Assembly (NCBI GenBank): GCA_021793675.1 | Contig: JAJYSG010000001.1 | Span: 41,702 to 105,701, forward strand | Direction of reading: 5' to 3' | Origin: Actinomycetes bacterium | GTDB taxonomy: Bacteria > Actinomycetota > Actinomycetes > Actinomycetales > Cellulomonadaceae | Length of the DNA stretch: 64,000 bases | Part shown: piece after piece, positions 1-9,643 of the stretch | Numbering within the stretch: the first letter of the stretch is position 1 | How the letters are laid out: every line of letters starts with the position of its first letter | Notes under the pieces: generated by a model | Database searches by the model: none | Seen by the model: only the letters and a program-made list of their open reading frames with translations | What the model was told of the DNA's origin: nothing | Program-made: the position numbers and the translations under genes

Positions 1-546
1 GTCGGCCTGCAGGCGCGGTTGATGTCGCAGGCGCTGCGCAAGATCACCGGTGCGCTGAACTCCTCGGGCACCACGGCCATCTTCATCAACCAGCTCCGCG
101 AGAAGATCGGCGTGTTCTTCGGCTCGCCGGAGACGACCACCGGTGGCAAGGCGTTGAAGTTCTACGCGTCCGTGCGTCTCGACATCCGCCGCATCGAGAC
201 CCTCAAGGAGGGCCAGGAGGCGGTGGGCAACCGCACCCGCGTCAAGGTCGTCAAGAACAAGATGGCCCCGCCCTTCAAGCAGGCGGAGTTCGACATCCTG
301 TACGGCGTCGGCATCTCGCGTGAGGGCAGCCTCATCGACATGGGCGTCGAGCACGGCTTCATCCGCAAGTCCGGGGCGTGGTTCACGTACGAGGGCGACC
401 AGCTCGGGCAGGGCAAGGAGAACGCCCGGTCGTTCCTGCGCGACAACCCCGACCTGGCGAACGAGCTCGACAAGAAGATCAAGGAGAAGCTGGGCATCGG
501 CGCGAAGGTCGACAAGCCGGCCGACGACGTTCCGGTCGCCTTCTGA
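1..546 (+). CDS. recA: RecA recombinase, C-terminal part (5' truncated by window edge)
   Basis: Translation has RecA core C-terminal motifs ([48 protein letters not shown]); followed by recX. Confidence 0.97.
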   Translation, partial: VGLQARLMSQALRKITGALNSSGTTAIFINQLREKIGVFFGSPETTTGGKALKFYASVRLDIRRIETLKEGQEAVGNRTRVKVVKNKMAPPFKQAEFDILYGVGISREGSLIDMGVEHGFIRKSGAWFTYEGDQLGQGKENARSFLRDNPDLANELDKKIKEKLGIGAKVDKPADDVPVAF

Positions 547-611
547 CCGATGGCTCGGCGACACGGAACGGCGGTCGAGATCGGCCGGATGACGGCGAGG
601 GGGGATGTCCG

Positions 612-1214
612 GTGAGCGGCGTCGGTCAGGGGCGCCGCCGCTCACCCGCACCCGAACCGCCGGCCTGCGGCGCGGCCGCCGTGGATCCGGAGCCGGACGG
701 CGAGGACGTCGCTCGCGCCATCCTGCTCCGGCTCCTCACCGGCTCGCCCCGCACCCGCGCGCAGCTGGCCGCAGCGCTGGCCAAGCGGGACGTGCCTGAC
801 GACGTGGCGACCCGCGTGCTGGATCGCTTCACCGAGGTGGGCCTCGTGGACGACGCCGCCTATGCGGACATGCTCGTCGCGTCGCGGCACGCCGAACGAG
901 GGCTGTCTCGCCGGGCGCTCGCGGTGGAGCTGCGCCGTCGTGGGATCGATGACGCGATCGCCGCCCAGGCGCTGACGCAGGTGGGAGACGAGTCCGAGGT
1001 GGCGGCCGCCCGTCGTCTCGTCGAGCGGAAGCTGGCCTCGACGCATGGGCTGGACGCTGCGACCCGGGCGCGGCGCACGCTCGCGGCCCTGGGACGCCGG
1101 GGCTATGCGCCCGCTCTGGTGGCACGGCTGGTGCGGGAGACCCTGGCTCGCGAGGGTTCGCCGGACGACCTGGCGGACGGTGCCGACATCGACGACCTTC
1201 ACTCGTACGAGTGA
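612..1214 (+). CDS. recX: Regulatory protein RecX (GTG start)
   Basis: Directly downstream of recA; RecX-like helical repeats (LVDDAAYADMLVASRHAERGLSRRALAVELRRRGIDD). Confidence 0.92.
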   Translation: MSGVGQGRRRSPAPEPPACGAAAVDPEPDGEDVARAILLRLLTGSPRTRAQLAAALAKRDVPDDVATRVLDRFTEVGLVDDAAYADMLVASRHAERGLSRRALAVELRRRGIDDAIAAQALTQVGDESEVAAARRLVERKLASTHGLDAATRARRTLAALGRRGYAPALVARLVRETLAREGSPDDLADGADIDDLHSYE

Positions 1215-1328
1215 ACCTGAGGCCGGACCGTCGCGGCGCGTGGACCCGAACGGTGCGGCGCCGCCACCGCCCGGGGCGCATGGGCGACAATGGGCGGATT
1301 CCCGTTCCGGGGGCGTCGGGAGGTGTCA

Positions 1329-2828
1329 ATGAACTGGGCGCCGATGCTCACGATCATCGGGCTGCTCGGTGCCTGTCTCGTCGCGCTTCTGCTGGTGCAG
1401 CTCGCCCGTCGCGAGGCCGACGAGGTGCGCCACCGCGCTGCCGACGACGTCGCCACCCTCAAGGAGGAGGCCCGCGCCAAGCTGGCCATCGCCGAGCGAC
1501 GTGAGCAGCGGCTGGCCGAACGTGAGCAGTCACTGGCGCAGGATCGAGCCGAGCTCGAGTCGCTGGAACGCCGCACGCGCGAGCGGGCGGAGGCGCTCGT
1601 GTCGGCCGAGCGCACCGCGGGCCGGCTCGTGGCGGACGCCGAGCAGACCGCGGCCAGGACGTTGGCGAAGGCGGAACGGGCGGCTGTCGCGGAGCTGGAG
1701 TCGGCCGCGGGCCTGTCCGCGGACGAGGCGCGGGTGCAGCTCGTCGAGCGGATGACCGAGCAGGCTCGCAACGACGCGGCGGCCCAGGTGCGCCGCGCGG
1801 ACGCCCAGGCGCGACGCACGGCCGAGGCCCGCGCCCGGCGCATCGTGGCGAGCGCGGTGCAACGGCTCGCGGTCCCGACGAGCAGTCAGTCGGCCATCAC
1901 GGTCGTGCCGCTGCCGTCGGACGAGATGAAAGGTCGCATCATCGGCAAGGAGGGGCGCAACATCCGTTCCTTCGAGTCCCTGACGGGTGTCAACGTGCTC
2001 GTCGACGAGACGCCGGACGCGGTGGTGCTCTCGTGCTTCGACCCGGAGCGTCGCGAGATCGCGCAGGTGGCGCTCGAGGCGCTGATGGCGGATGGGCGGA
2101 TCCAGCCCCAGCGCATCGAGGCCGCGTACCAGGACGCCGTGGCGGCGGTCGACGAGCGCACCGAGGCGGCCGGTGGCGACGCCGCGGAGCGTGCCGGGGT
2201 CCGGGGGCTGCATCCTGAGCTCGTCCACACGCTCGGGAGGCTGCGACTGCGGACGTCCTACGGCCAGAACGTCCTCCAGCACCTGGTCGAGACGGCGATC
2301 GTCGCCGGTGTGATCGCCGCCGAGGTCGGTGCGGACGTCGAGGTGACCAAGCGCGCTGCGTTGCTGCACGACATCGGCAAGGCGCTCACCGCGGAGCAGC
2401 CGGGCACCCATGCCGCGCTGGGCGCGGAGCTGGCGCGTCGCTGCGGCGAGTCGGCGGCGGTCGTCAACGCCATCGCCGCCCACCACGACGAGGTGCCCAT
2501 GGACACGGTGGAGGCGGTGCTGGTCCAGGCGTCGGACGCGATCTCCGCGGCGCGGCCCGGTGCTCGCCGGGAGGAGCTCGACCAGTACGTCGAGCGGATG
2601 GACAAGCTGGAGTCGATCGTCGCCGAGCATCCGGGGGTGCGTCGCGCGCTGGCGATGTCCGCCGGGCACGAGGTGCGGGTGGTCGTCGAACCCACGGAGG
2701 TGGACGACACGGCGCTGCCGGGTCTGGCCACGGCGATCGCCCGGCACATCGAGCAGGACCTCACCTACCCGGGCGAGATCAAGGTCACCGTGGTGCGCGA
2801 GCTGCGGGCCAGCGCCACCGCCGGCTGA
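1329..2828 (+). CDS. rny: Ribonuclease Y-like protein (TM + coiled coil + KH + HD domain)
   Basis: N-terminal hydrophobic segment, long charged coiled coil, KH motif GRIIGKEGRNIRSFESLTGVNVLVDETP, HD motif LLHDIGKAL. Confidence 0.9.
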   Translation: MNWAPMLTIIGLLGACLVALLLVQLARREADEVRHRAADDVATLKEEARAKLAIAERREQRLAEREQSLAQDRAELESLERRTRERAEALVSAERTAGRLVADAEQTAARTLAKAERAAVAELESAAGLSADEARVQLVERMTEQARNDAAAQVRRADAQARRTAEARARRIVASAVQRLAVPTSSQSAITVVPLPSDEMKGRIIGKEGRNIRSFESLTGVNVLVDETPDAVVLSCFDPERREIAQVALEALMADGRIQPQRIEAAYQDAVAAVDERTEAAGGDAAERAGVRGLHPELVHTLGRLRLRTSYGQNVLQHLVETAIVAGVIAAEVGADVEVTKRAALLHDIGKALTAEQPGTHAALGAELARRCGESAAVVNAIAAHHDEVPMDTVEAVLVQASDAISAARPGARREELDQYVERMDKLESIVAEHPGVRRALAMSAGHEVRVVVEPTEVDDTALPGLATAIARHIEQDLTYPGEIKVTVVRELRASATAG

Positions 2829-2888
2829 GCCGGGCGCCGAGCAGACCCACGGAGGGCGGCCGGCGCGCGCAACGTACCCTTGACGGCG

Positions 2889-4454
2889 ATGTCCTCGCAG
2901 CCAGCCGTCCCGTTCACCGCCCCGCTCGCCCCGGCCGCTGCCGGCTTGGTGGCGGGGAGCCCCCGCACGTACCTGGTCAAGACCTTGGGCTGCCAGATGA
3001 ACGTGCACGACTCGGAGCACATGGCGGGTCTGCTGGACGCCGCCGGGTACGTCGCGGCGGCCCCGGACGCCGTCGTCGCCGAGGACGCGGACGTCATCGT
3101 CATCAACACCTGCGCCGTACGGGAGAACGCGGCCGAGCGGCTCTACGGGACGCTCGGCCGGCTGGCCGCCGTCAAGCGCGCCCGGCCCGGGCTGCAGATC
3201 GCGGTGGGTGGCTGCCTGGCACAGAAGGACCGTGCCGGCATCGTCGAGAAGGCGCCGTGGGTGGACGTCGTCTTCGGCACGCACAACCTCGACGTGCTGC
3301 CCGTGCTGCTCGAGCGCGCCCGCCACAACGCGCGCGCCCAGGTGGAGATCGCCGAGTCGCTGCAGGTGTTCCCGTCGACGTTGCCGACGCACCGGGAGTC
3401 CGTCTACGCCGGCTGGGTGTCCATCAGCGTGGGCTGCAACAACACGTGCACGTTCTGCATCGTCCCGTCGCTGCGGGGTCGCGAGCGCGACCGCCGGCCG
3501 GGGGAGATCCTCGCGGAGGTCGAGGCGCTCGTCGCCGGCGGCGCGATCGAGGTGACGCTGCTCGGTCAGAACGTCAACTCGTACGGTGTGGAGTTCGGCG
3601 ACCGGTCGGCGTTCGCGACGCTGCTGCGCGCGGTCGGCGCGATCGACGGGCTGGAGCGGGTCCGGTTCACCAGCCCGCACCCGGCGGCCTTCACCGACGA
3701 CGTCATCGCGGCGATGGCGCTGACCCCGACCGTCATGCCGGCGTTGCACATGCCGCTGCAGTCCGGCTCGGACCGGATCCTGCGGGCGATGCGCCGCTCG
3801 TACCGCAGCGAGCGGTTCCTCGGCATCCTCGAGCGGGTGCGTGCGGCGATGCCGGACGCCGCCATCACCACGGACGTCATCGTGGGCTTCCCGGGCGAGA
3901 CCGAGGACGACTTCGCGCAGACGCTGCGGGTGGTGGAGGCCGCCCGGTTCGCCAGTGCGTTCACGTTCCAGTACTCGCCGCGGCCCGGGACCCCGGCGGC
4001 GGGGCTGGTCGACCAGGTGCCCAAGGCCGTGGTCCAGGAGCGGTACGAACGGCTCACCGAGCTCCAGGAGCGCGTCTCGCTCGAGGAGAACCGCCTCCAG
4101 GTGGGCCGGACCGTCGAGGTCCTCGTCGCGGAGGGCGAGGGCCGCAAGGACGGTGCCACCGCCCGGCTGTCCGGCCGCGCGGCGGACAACCGGCTCGTGC
4201 ACTTCGCGCTCCCGGTGGCCGCCACGGCGGACCAGCTGCCGCGGCCGGGGGATCTGGTGCACGTCGACGTGACGCACGCGGCGCCGCACTTCCTCGTCGC
4301 CGACGGGGCGACCGCCGGCGGCACGTTCGCGGTGCGGCGCACCCGGGCCGGCGACGCGTGGGCGGCGCGGGGGTCCGAGTCGCACAGCCACGCGCACGGC
4401 GGTCCGGCCGGTCCGGTCGCGCTCGGGGTGCCCGGGGTCGGCGTGCCGCGCTGA
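2889..4454 (+). CDS. miaB: tRNA-2-methylthio-N6-dimethylallyladenosine synthase MiaB
   Basis: [18 protein letters not shown], radical [27 protein letters not shown]-like C-terminus. Confidence 0.96.
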   Translation: MSSQPAVPFTAPLAPAAAGLVAGSPRTYLVKTLGCQMNVHDSEHMAGLLDAAGYVAAAPDAVVAEDADVIVINTCAVRENAAERLYGTLGRLAAVKRARPGLQIAVGGCLAQKDRAGIVEKAPWVDVVFGTHNLDVLPVLLERARHNARAQVEIAESLQVFPSTLPTHRESVYAGWVSISVGCNNTCTFCIVPSLRGRERDRRPGEILAEVEALVAGGAIEVTLLGQNVNSYGVEFGDRSAFATLLRAVGAIDGLERVRFTSPHPAAFTDDVIAAMALTPTVMPALHMPLQSGSDRILRAMRRSYRSERFLGILERVRAAMPDAAITTDVIVGFPGETEDDFAQTLRVVEAARFASAFTFQYSPRPGTPAAGLVDQVPKAVVQERYERLTELQERVSLEENRLQVGRTVEVLVAEGEGRKDGATARLSGRAADNRLVHFALPVAATADQLPRPGDLVHVDVTHAAPHFLVADGATAGGTFAVRRTRAGDAWAARGSESHSHAHGGPAGPVALGVPGVGVPR

Positions 4455-4470
4455 CCCCCGCGGCTCGCCG

Positions 4471-4547
4471 ACGTGCGCCACGTGCGCCACGTGCGCCACG
4501 TCGGCCACGGGTGTCAACGGCCGCCGCGGCCGCCGCGGCCGCCGCGG
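4471..4547. repeat. Two adjacent 9-bp tandem repeat tracts (ACGTGCGCC x3 plus a degenerate copy, and CCGCCGCGG x3)
   Basis: Read directly: acgtgcgccacgtgcgccacgtgcgccacgtcggcc ... ccgccgcggccgccgcggccgccgcgg. Confidence 0.9.
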
Positions 4548-4573
4548 CTCAGCAGTCAGGCGGGCGGGGCGGC

Positions 4574-5098
4574 TCAGTTGTCCGGCAGGTCCGGCGGCTC
4601 TGCCTCGTCCGGCGCCGGCAGCGTGGACTCGAAGCTGAGGAACATCTGCACGCCGGTGCCCAGGCCGCACGAGAGCACCTGGGCGAGCTGGGCGTCGTTC
4701 GCGCCGGCGTCGAGGTCGGCGGACGTCTCGGCGTAGATCGCGAGCATGCCCTCCTCTTCGCGGACGTACGCCTTGGGCCAGATCCGTTCCCGGTTCCAGT
4801 CGTTGACAACCAGGGCGATGGCGGGCCGGGCGTCGAGCGGCAGGGTGCGGTGCCAGCGGCCGCGGACCTGGACGATCTCCTGCTCGTCACCCAGCAGCAG
4901 GAACCAGAAGCGGTTGCCGTCCCACGTCCCGGTGAGGTCGCCGTCGTCGTCGACGACGAACCGGTAGCTGCGCCGGCGCAGGTAGTCGGCGACACGCGCG
5001 CGCGTGACCGGCGTCGGCGGCTCGTCGTCCACGCGTGGCGCCTTCGTGGCGTTCGGCAGCCCGGACAGTGCCCGCAGCAGCCATCCCGGGGTGCTCAT
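4574..5098 (-). CDS. YbjN domain-containing protein (paralog 2)
   Basis: YRFVVDDDGDLTGTWDGNRFWFLLLGDEQEIVQVRGRWHRTLPLDARPAIALVVNDWNRERIWPKAYV; aligns by eye with the next ORF. Confidence 0.8.
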   Translation of the reverse strand: MSTPGWLLRALSGLPNATKAPRVDDEPPTPVTRARVADYLRRRSYRFVVDDDGDLTGTWDGNRFWFLLLGDEQEIVQVRGRWHRTLPLDARPAIALVVNDWNRERIWPKAYVREEEGMLAIYAETSADLDAGANDAQLAQVLSCGLGTGVQMFLSFESTLPAPDEAEPPDLPDN

Positions 5099-5685
5099 GG
5101 TGCGATCCCGACGGGGTCCGGGTACCGCTCGTCGAGGGCGTCGAAGAACATGCTGCCGGTGGACAGCCCGCAGAACAGCGCCTGGTGCAGCTGGGCGTCC
5201 GTGGCGCCGTGCTCCAGGTCGAGCGCCACCTCGGACACGACGTGCACGCGTCCGTTGTCCCGCACCCGCACGTAGGCCTTGGGCCAGATCCGCTCCGCGT
5301 TCCACTCGTTGCAGACGTCGAGGATCTCGGGCATCCGCTCGATGGTGACCTCGCGCTGCCACTGGCCGCGGACCTGGAGGATCTCGGCGTGCTCGCCGAA
5401 GAGGAAGAAGTAGAAGAGGCGGCCCCGCCACATCCCGCCGAGGTCGCCGTCGCTGTCCACGAAGTAGCTGAAGCCGTTGTTGCTCATCCAGGTGGCGACA
5501 CGGGCCGGCGTCACCGCGACCGGCACGTCCTCGGCCGCCTCGACGACGCCCAGCTCACGGGCCAGCAGGGCGGCCACGGAGTCGTGCAGGTCGGGACCCT
5601 CGTCCGCCACGGGTGGCGCCCCCCGACCGGCGCGGCGGAACCAGTCGTGGAACCGGCGACCGGCCCGGTCGGCGAACGAGGCCAT
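5095..5685 (-). CDS. YbjN domain-containing protein (paralog 1)
   Basis: FSYFVDSDGDLGGMWRGRLFYFFLFGEHAEILQVRGQWQREVTIERMPEILDVCNEWNAERIWPKAYV; 4-bp overlap with the downstream paralog. Confidence 0.8.
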   Translation of the reverse strand: MASFADRAGRRFHDWFRRAGRGAPPVADEGPDLHDSVAALLARELGVVEAAEDVPVAVTPARVATWMSNNGFSYFVDSDGDLGGMWRGRLFYFFLFGEHAEILQVRGQWQREVTIERMPEILDVCNEWNAERIWPKAYVRVRDNGRVHVVSEVALDLEHGATDAQLHQALFCGLSTGSMFFDALDERYPDPVGIAP

Positions 5686-5787
5686 GGCTCGAGACTACCG
5701 ACCGATCCGGCGGCGGGCGTGCCCGGTTCGCCCGCAGCGCACCCGGCGTGCGACCACCCGGGCTGCCGGGGGCCGTAGCCTGCCGTC

Positions 5788-6591
5788 ATGCTCCACGCCG
5801 CGGCGCTGATCCCCGACACCGCGCTGCTGGTGCCGGGCGCGGCCGGGGGCCTGAGCGCGCGCGACGAGGACCCGGCGCGCACCCTCCGGGCTGCTGCCGT
5901 CGTCGCGGTCGCCGAGTCGCTCGCCGGGTGCGACCGCGTGGTCGTGGTGGCGCCGGGGCGCGCGGACCGGCAGGTCGAGCCACCGGTGCGCGGCTCGCTG
6001 GCCGCCGCCGGCGTGCCCGACGAGATGCTTCGCTGGCCTGCCCCGGGACCCGCGGGCGCGGTGCTCGTGGGCGTGCCTGCCGCGATCGGCCTGTTCGTCG
6101 TGGCGCGTGCCGTGGCGCACCGTGACACGGGTGGCGACGCGCGCGTCGTCGAGGTCGGGTCCGGCGGCCGGCACGGCGGGCGGTCACCGGCAGGCGCCGC
6201 CGGACGGACGACCCGGCGTCGGACCGGGAGAGCGACCGAGCTGCAGGCCCTGGGGGCCGAGCTCGTCGCGAGCGGGCGGCGCACGGCGCTCGTCGTCGTC
6301 GGCTCCCCGTCGGGACGGCACGGCCCGGACGCCCCGCTGGCCGACGACCCCCGCGCGCCCGGCTACGACCATGCCGTCCTGGCCGACCTCGCCGACGCCG
6401 GACCGGCCGCACGCGCACGGCTCGCCGCGCTCGACCCCGCCCGGGCCTCCTTGCTCGCGGTCACCGGCTGGGCGCCCTGGCAGGTGCTGCTCGGGGCGGC
6501 TGGGGAGGCGCCGGTGGGCTCCCGGCTGCTGGTCGACGAGGTGCTCGCCGGTGCCTGCCACGCGGTCCTGACGTGGCGGGCCGCCGCATGA
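5788..6591 (+). CDS. Class III extradiol dioxygenase subunit B-like domain protein (conserved actinobacterial protein next to miaA)
   Basis: Position before miaA, ATGA overlap with it, MLHAAALIPDTALLVPGAAG... architecture. Confidence 0.65.
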   Translation: MLHAAALIPDTALLVPGAAGGLSARDEDPARTLRAAAVVAVAESLAGCDRVVVVAPGRADRQVEPPVRGSLAAAGVPDEMLRWPAPGPAGAVLVGVPAAIGLFVVARAVAHRDTGGDARVVEVGSGGRHGGRSPAGAAGRTTRRRTGRATELQALGAELVASGRRTALVVVGSPSGRHGPDAPLADDPRAPGYDHAVLADLADAGPAARARLAALDPARASLLAVTGWAPWQVLLGAAGEAPVGSRLLVDEVLAGACHAVLTWRAAA

Positions 6592-7544
6592 GCCTCGTCG
6601 TGGCGGTCGTCGGACCGACGGCGACCGGCAAGTCGGACCTCGGCATCGAGCTCGCGCTGGCGCTGGGTGGCGACGTGGTCAACACCGACGCCATGCAGCT
6701 GTACCGCGGCATGGACATCGGCACCGCCAAGGTGTCGCCGGGCGAGCGCCGCGGCGTGCCGCACCACCTGCTCGACGTGCTGGACCCGCGCGAGGACGCG
6801 ACGGTCGCGGACTACCAGGTCTGGGGTCGCCAGGTGCTGGCCGACCTCCGGGTGCGCGACCGGACGGCGGTCGCCGTCGGTGGCTCGGGCCTGTACGTCC
6901 GGGCGCTGCTCGACCGGCTCGACTTCCCTGGCACCGACCCGCGGCTGCGCGCCGAGCTCGAGGCTCGGGCGGACGCCGAGGGTCCACGCGCACTGCACGC
7001 GGAGCTGGCGGTGGCCGACCCGGCGGCCGCGGAGCGGATCGGGCCGCACAACGCGCGGCGGATCGTCCGGGCGCTCGAGGTCATCGCGCTGACGGGGCGT
7101 CCCTACTCGTCGTCCCTGCCCGAGCACGTCTACCAGGTGCCGGCGGTCCAGATCGGCCTCGACTGCGACCGCGCGGTGCTCGACGAGCGCGTCGCCGCCC
7201 GTGTGGCCCGGATGTGGCAGGCCGGCCTGGTCGACGAGGTGGGCCGCCTGGTGGCCGGCGGTGGCCTGGGACGCACCGCCGCGCGGGCCGTCGGCTATGC
7301 GCAGGTGCTCGCGCTGCGGTCCGGCCGGCTGTCCGAACGGCAGGCGTACGACGAGACGGTCGTCGCCACCCGGCGACTGGCTCGCCGGCAGATGGGCTGG
7401 TTCGGCCGGGACCCGCGGGTGCACTGGCTGGATGCCCAGGACCCGGAGCTCGTCGGCCGCGCGCTCGACCTGGTGGGACGCGCGCGCGCGGGCGAGCTGC
7501 CGGAGCCGGGTCCGGCGCCGACGAGCCGTAGGCTCGGCACATGA
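6588..7544 (+). CDS. miaA: tRNA dimethylallyltransferase MiaA
   Basis: VAVVGPTATGKSDLGIELALALGGDVVNTDAMQLYRGMDIGTAK. Confidence 0.97.
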   Translation: MSLVVAVVGPTATGKSDLGIELALALGGDVVNTDAMQLYRGMDIGTAKVSPGERRGVPHHLLDVLDPREDATVADYQVWGRQVLADLRVRDRTAVAVGGSGLYVRALLDRLDFPGTDPRLRAELEARADAEGPRALHAELAVADPAAAERIGPHNARRIVRALEVIALTGRPYSSSLPEHVYQVPAVQIGLDCDRAVLDERVAARVARMWQAGLVDEVGRLVAGGGLGRTAARAVGYAQVLALRSGRLSERQAYDETVVATRRLARRQMGWFGRDPRVHWLDAQDPELVGRALDLVGRARAGELPEPGPAPTSRRLGT

Positions 7545-8467
7545 GTCCGCAGGCGCTGCACGCGGTCAAGGGCCACGGCACCCGCAACGACTTCGTCCTG
7601 CTCGACGGCCGCGACGGGCTGGACCTCACGCCGACGCTCGTCCGGGCGCTCGCCGACCGCCGCGGCGGTGTCGGCGGCGACGGCGTCATCCGGCTCGTCG
7701 CCTCGGCGCGGCTCGACGACGGCGGTGCGGCGCTCGCCGAGGACCCCGCCGCGACCTGGTTCATGGACTACCGCAACGCCGACGGCTCGCTGGCGCAGAT
7801 GTGCGGCAACGGCGCGCGGGTGTTCGCCGCGTGGCTGGAGCGCCTCGGCCTGTGGGACCCGGCCGCGGGGGACGTGGTCGTCGGCACGCGCGCGGGTGCG
7901 AAGCGGATCCGCCGCGAGGCGGGCCCGGACGACGAGCCCTGGTACGCCGTCGACATGGGCGGATGGTTCCTGCCCGGCGGCTCGGCGGCGGTCGATGCCG
8001 GTGGGGACGTCGAGGTCACCGTGCGCGGCCTGCCGGTCGCCCGGCCGGCGCTGCGCGTCGACGTCGGCAACCCGCACGCCGTGCTAGCGGTGGCCTCCGG
8101 CGACGAGCTGGCCGGAGCCGACCTCACCGTCGCGCCGGTGGTGTCGCCGCCCGACCCCGAGGGGCAGAACGTCGAGCTCGTGCTGCCGCTCGGTGAGCGC
8201 GAGGAGGGCGGTCGGCGCGTCGGCGTCGTCGCGATGCGCGTGTTCGAGCGCGGCGTGGGGGAGACCCAGTCGTGCGGCACCGGAGCCGTGGCCGCGGCGC
8301 TGGCGGTGCGCGCGTGGGCGGGCGACGACGCCCCCGACGTGTGGCGGGTCCAGGTGCCGGGCGGCGTGCTGCGCGTCACCGTGCTGCCCGACGGCCACGC
8401 CGAGCTGGCCGGCCCCGCGGTGCTCGTCGCCGACGTCGCCGTGGACTGGCTCGCGCTCGCAGGATGA
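7541..8467 (+). CDS. dapF: Diaminopimelate epimerase
   Basis: KGHGTRNDFVLLD, MCGNGARVFAAW, GETQSCGTGAVAAALA. Confidence 0.97.
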   Translation: MSPQALHAVKGHGTRNDFVLLDGRDGLDLTPTLVRALADRRGGVGGDGVIRLVASARLDDGGAALAEDPAATWFMDYRNADGSLAQMCGNGARVFAAWLERLGLWDPAAGDVVVGTRAGAKRIRREAGPDDEPWYAVDMGGWFLPGGSAAVDAGGDVEVTVRGLPVARPALRVDVGNPHAVLAVASGDELAGADLTVAPVVSPPDPEGQNVELVLPLGEREEGGRRVGVVAMRVFERGVGETQSCGTGAVAAALAVRAWAGDDAPDVWRVQVPGGVLRVTVLPDGHAELAGPAVLVADVAVDWLALAG

Positions 8468-8913
8468 ACGCGACGACGCAGATCGTTCCCGTCGCCGCGG
8501 ACCACCACGACGGCTGGCGTCGGCTGTTCATGGACTACTGCATGGACGGTGGGATCGAGGTGACGCCACCTCATCTCGATCGGGTGTGGGGCTGGCTGGC
8601 GTCGGCTGATGCCCAGACGCGCGGCCTCGTGGCGCTCTCCGACGGTGAGGTCGCCGGTCTTGCCCACTTCCGTGTGTTCGAGCGACCCATCACGGGGACG
8701 ACCGGCCTCTGGATCGACGACCTCTACGTCGAACCGATGCGGCGCGGTCGTGGCTTCGCAGGTGCGCTCGTCGAGAGCGTCCGGTTGGTCGCGCGCACCG
8801 AGGGACACGATGTGGTGCGGTGGACGACGAGAGAGACGAACGTCGGCGCCCGGCGTCTCTACGACCGGATCGCTACGCAAGCGCCCGTGGTCGTCTACAA
8901 CGCGACACCCTGA
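8464..8913 (+). CDS. GNAT family N-acetyltransferase
   Basis: LWIDDLYVEPMRRGRGFAGALVESVRLVARTEGHDVVRWTTRETNVGARRLYDRI. Confidence 0.88.
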   Translation: MNATTQIVPVAADHHDGWRRLFMDYCMDGGIEVTPPHLDRVWGWLASADAQTRGLVALSDGEVAGLAHFRVFERPITGTTGLWIDDLYVEPMRRGRGFAGALVESVRLVARTEGHDVVRWTTRETNVGARRLYDRIATQAPVVVYNATP

Positions 8914-9539
8914 TCAGCCGGCTCGCCGGTGGGATCGGGCCGCCGCATCTCCAGCACCCGGAACCCCTTGGCGCTGGCGGCACGCTGGACCGGCAGGCCG
9001 AGCTCGTCGGCCAGCCAGCGCTGCAGCGGGTCCGCGCCGAGGTTGCGCCCGACGACGAGCCAGGCCTCGCCCCCGGGTGCCAGGCGCGGCAGCCAACGGT
9101 GAAGGAGCTCGTGGAGGGCGTCCTTGCCGATCCGCACGGGCGGGTTGGACCACAGGGCGGCGAAGCGGATCTCGTCGGGCACCTCGTCGGGCAGCGCGGG
9201 GGTGACGTTGGCGAGCCCGAGGCGCAGCGCGTTGCCGCGCACCAGGTCGAGGGCCCGCTCGTTGACGTCCACCGCCCAGACGCGAGCCTGCGGCGCCAGC
9301 AGCGCCATCGTCAGGGCGAGCGGGCCCCAGCCGCAGCCGAGGTCGAGCAGGTCGCCCGAGGGGGGCGGGTCCGGCACCTCCCGCAGCAGCACCCGGGTGC
9401 CGAGGTCGACGTGCCCGGCGGAGAACACGCCACCGGCGGTCTGCACGGACGCCGGCCTGCCCGCCAGCTCGACGGTGATCGTGCGGCGCTCGTCGGGTGT
9501 CGCCGGGTGCGCGGAGAAGTAGTGGTCCGGCTCGGTCAC
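8895..9539 (-). CDS. Class I SAM-dependent methyltransferase (RsmC/MTS small-domain type)
   Basis: GDLLDLGCGWGPLALTMALLAPQARVWAVDVNERALDLVRGNA...ALWSNPPVRIGKDALHELL. Confidence 0.88.
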   Translation of the reverse strand: MTEPDHYFSAHPATPDERRTITVELAGRPASVQTAGGVFSAGHVDLGTRVLLREVPDPPPSGDLLDLGCGWGPLALTMALLAPQARVWAVDVNERALDLVRGNALRLGLANVTPALPDEVPDEIRFAALWSNPPVRIGKDALHELLHRWLPRLAPGGEAWLVVGRNLGADPLQRWLADELGLPVQRAASAKGFRVLEMRRPDPTGEPADQGVAL

Positions 9540-9643
9540 GGCCCGACCCTAGCCGCCGCGCGGCCCTCGGCCTGTGGCGAAATGCGTCGCTCACCCGGCC
9601 GCGGCGTGCGAACCTTGAGCTGGAGCACGACGAGAGGAACCGC

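Noticed and set aside
4471-4547. Tandem repeats considered as a CRISPR array
   Set aside because: 9-bp units with no spacers and no cas genes.
1530-4670. 1046-aa minus-strand ORF across rny and miaB
   Set aside because: Same GC-driven shadow ORF artefact; no recognisable motif.
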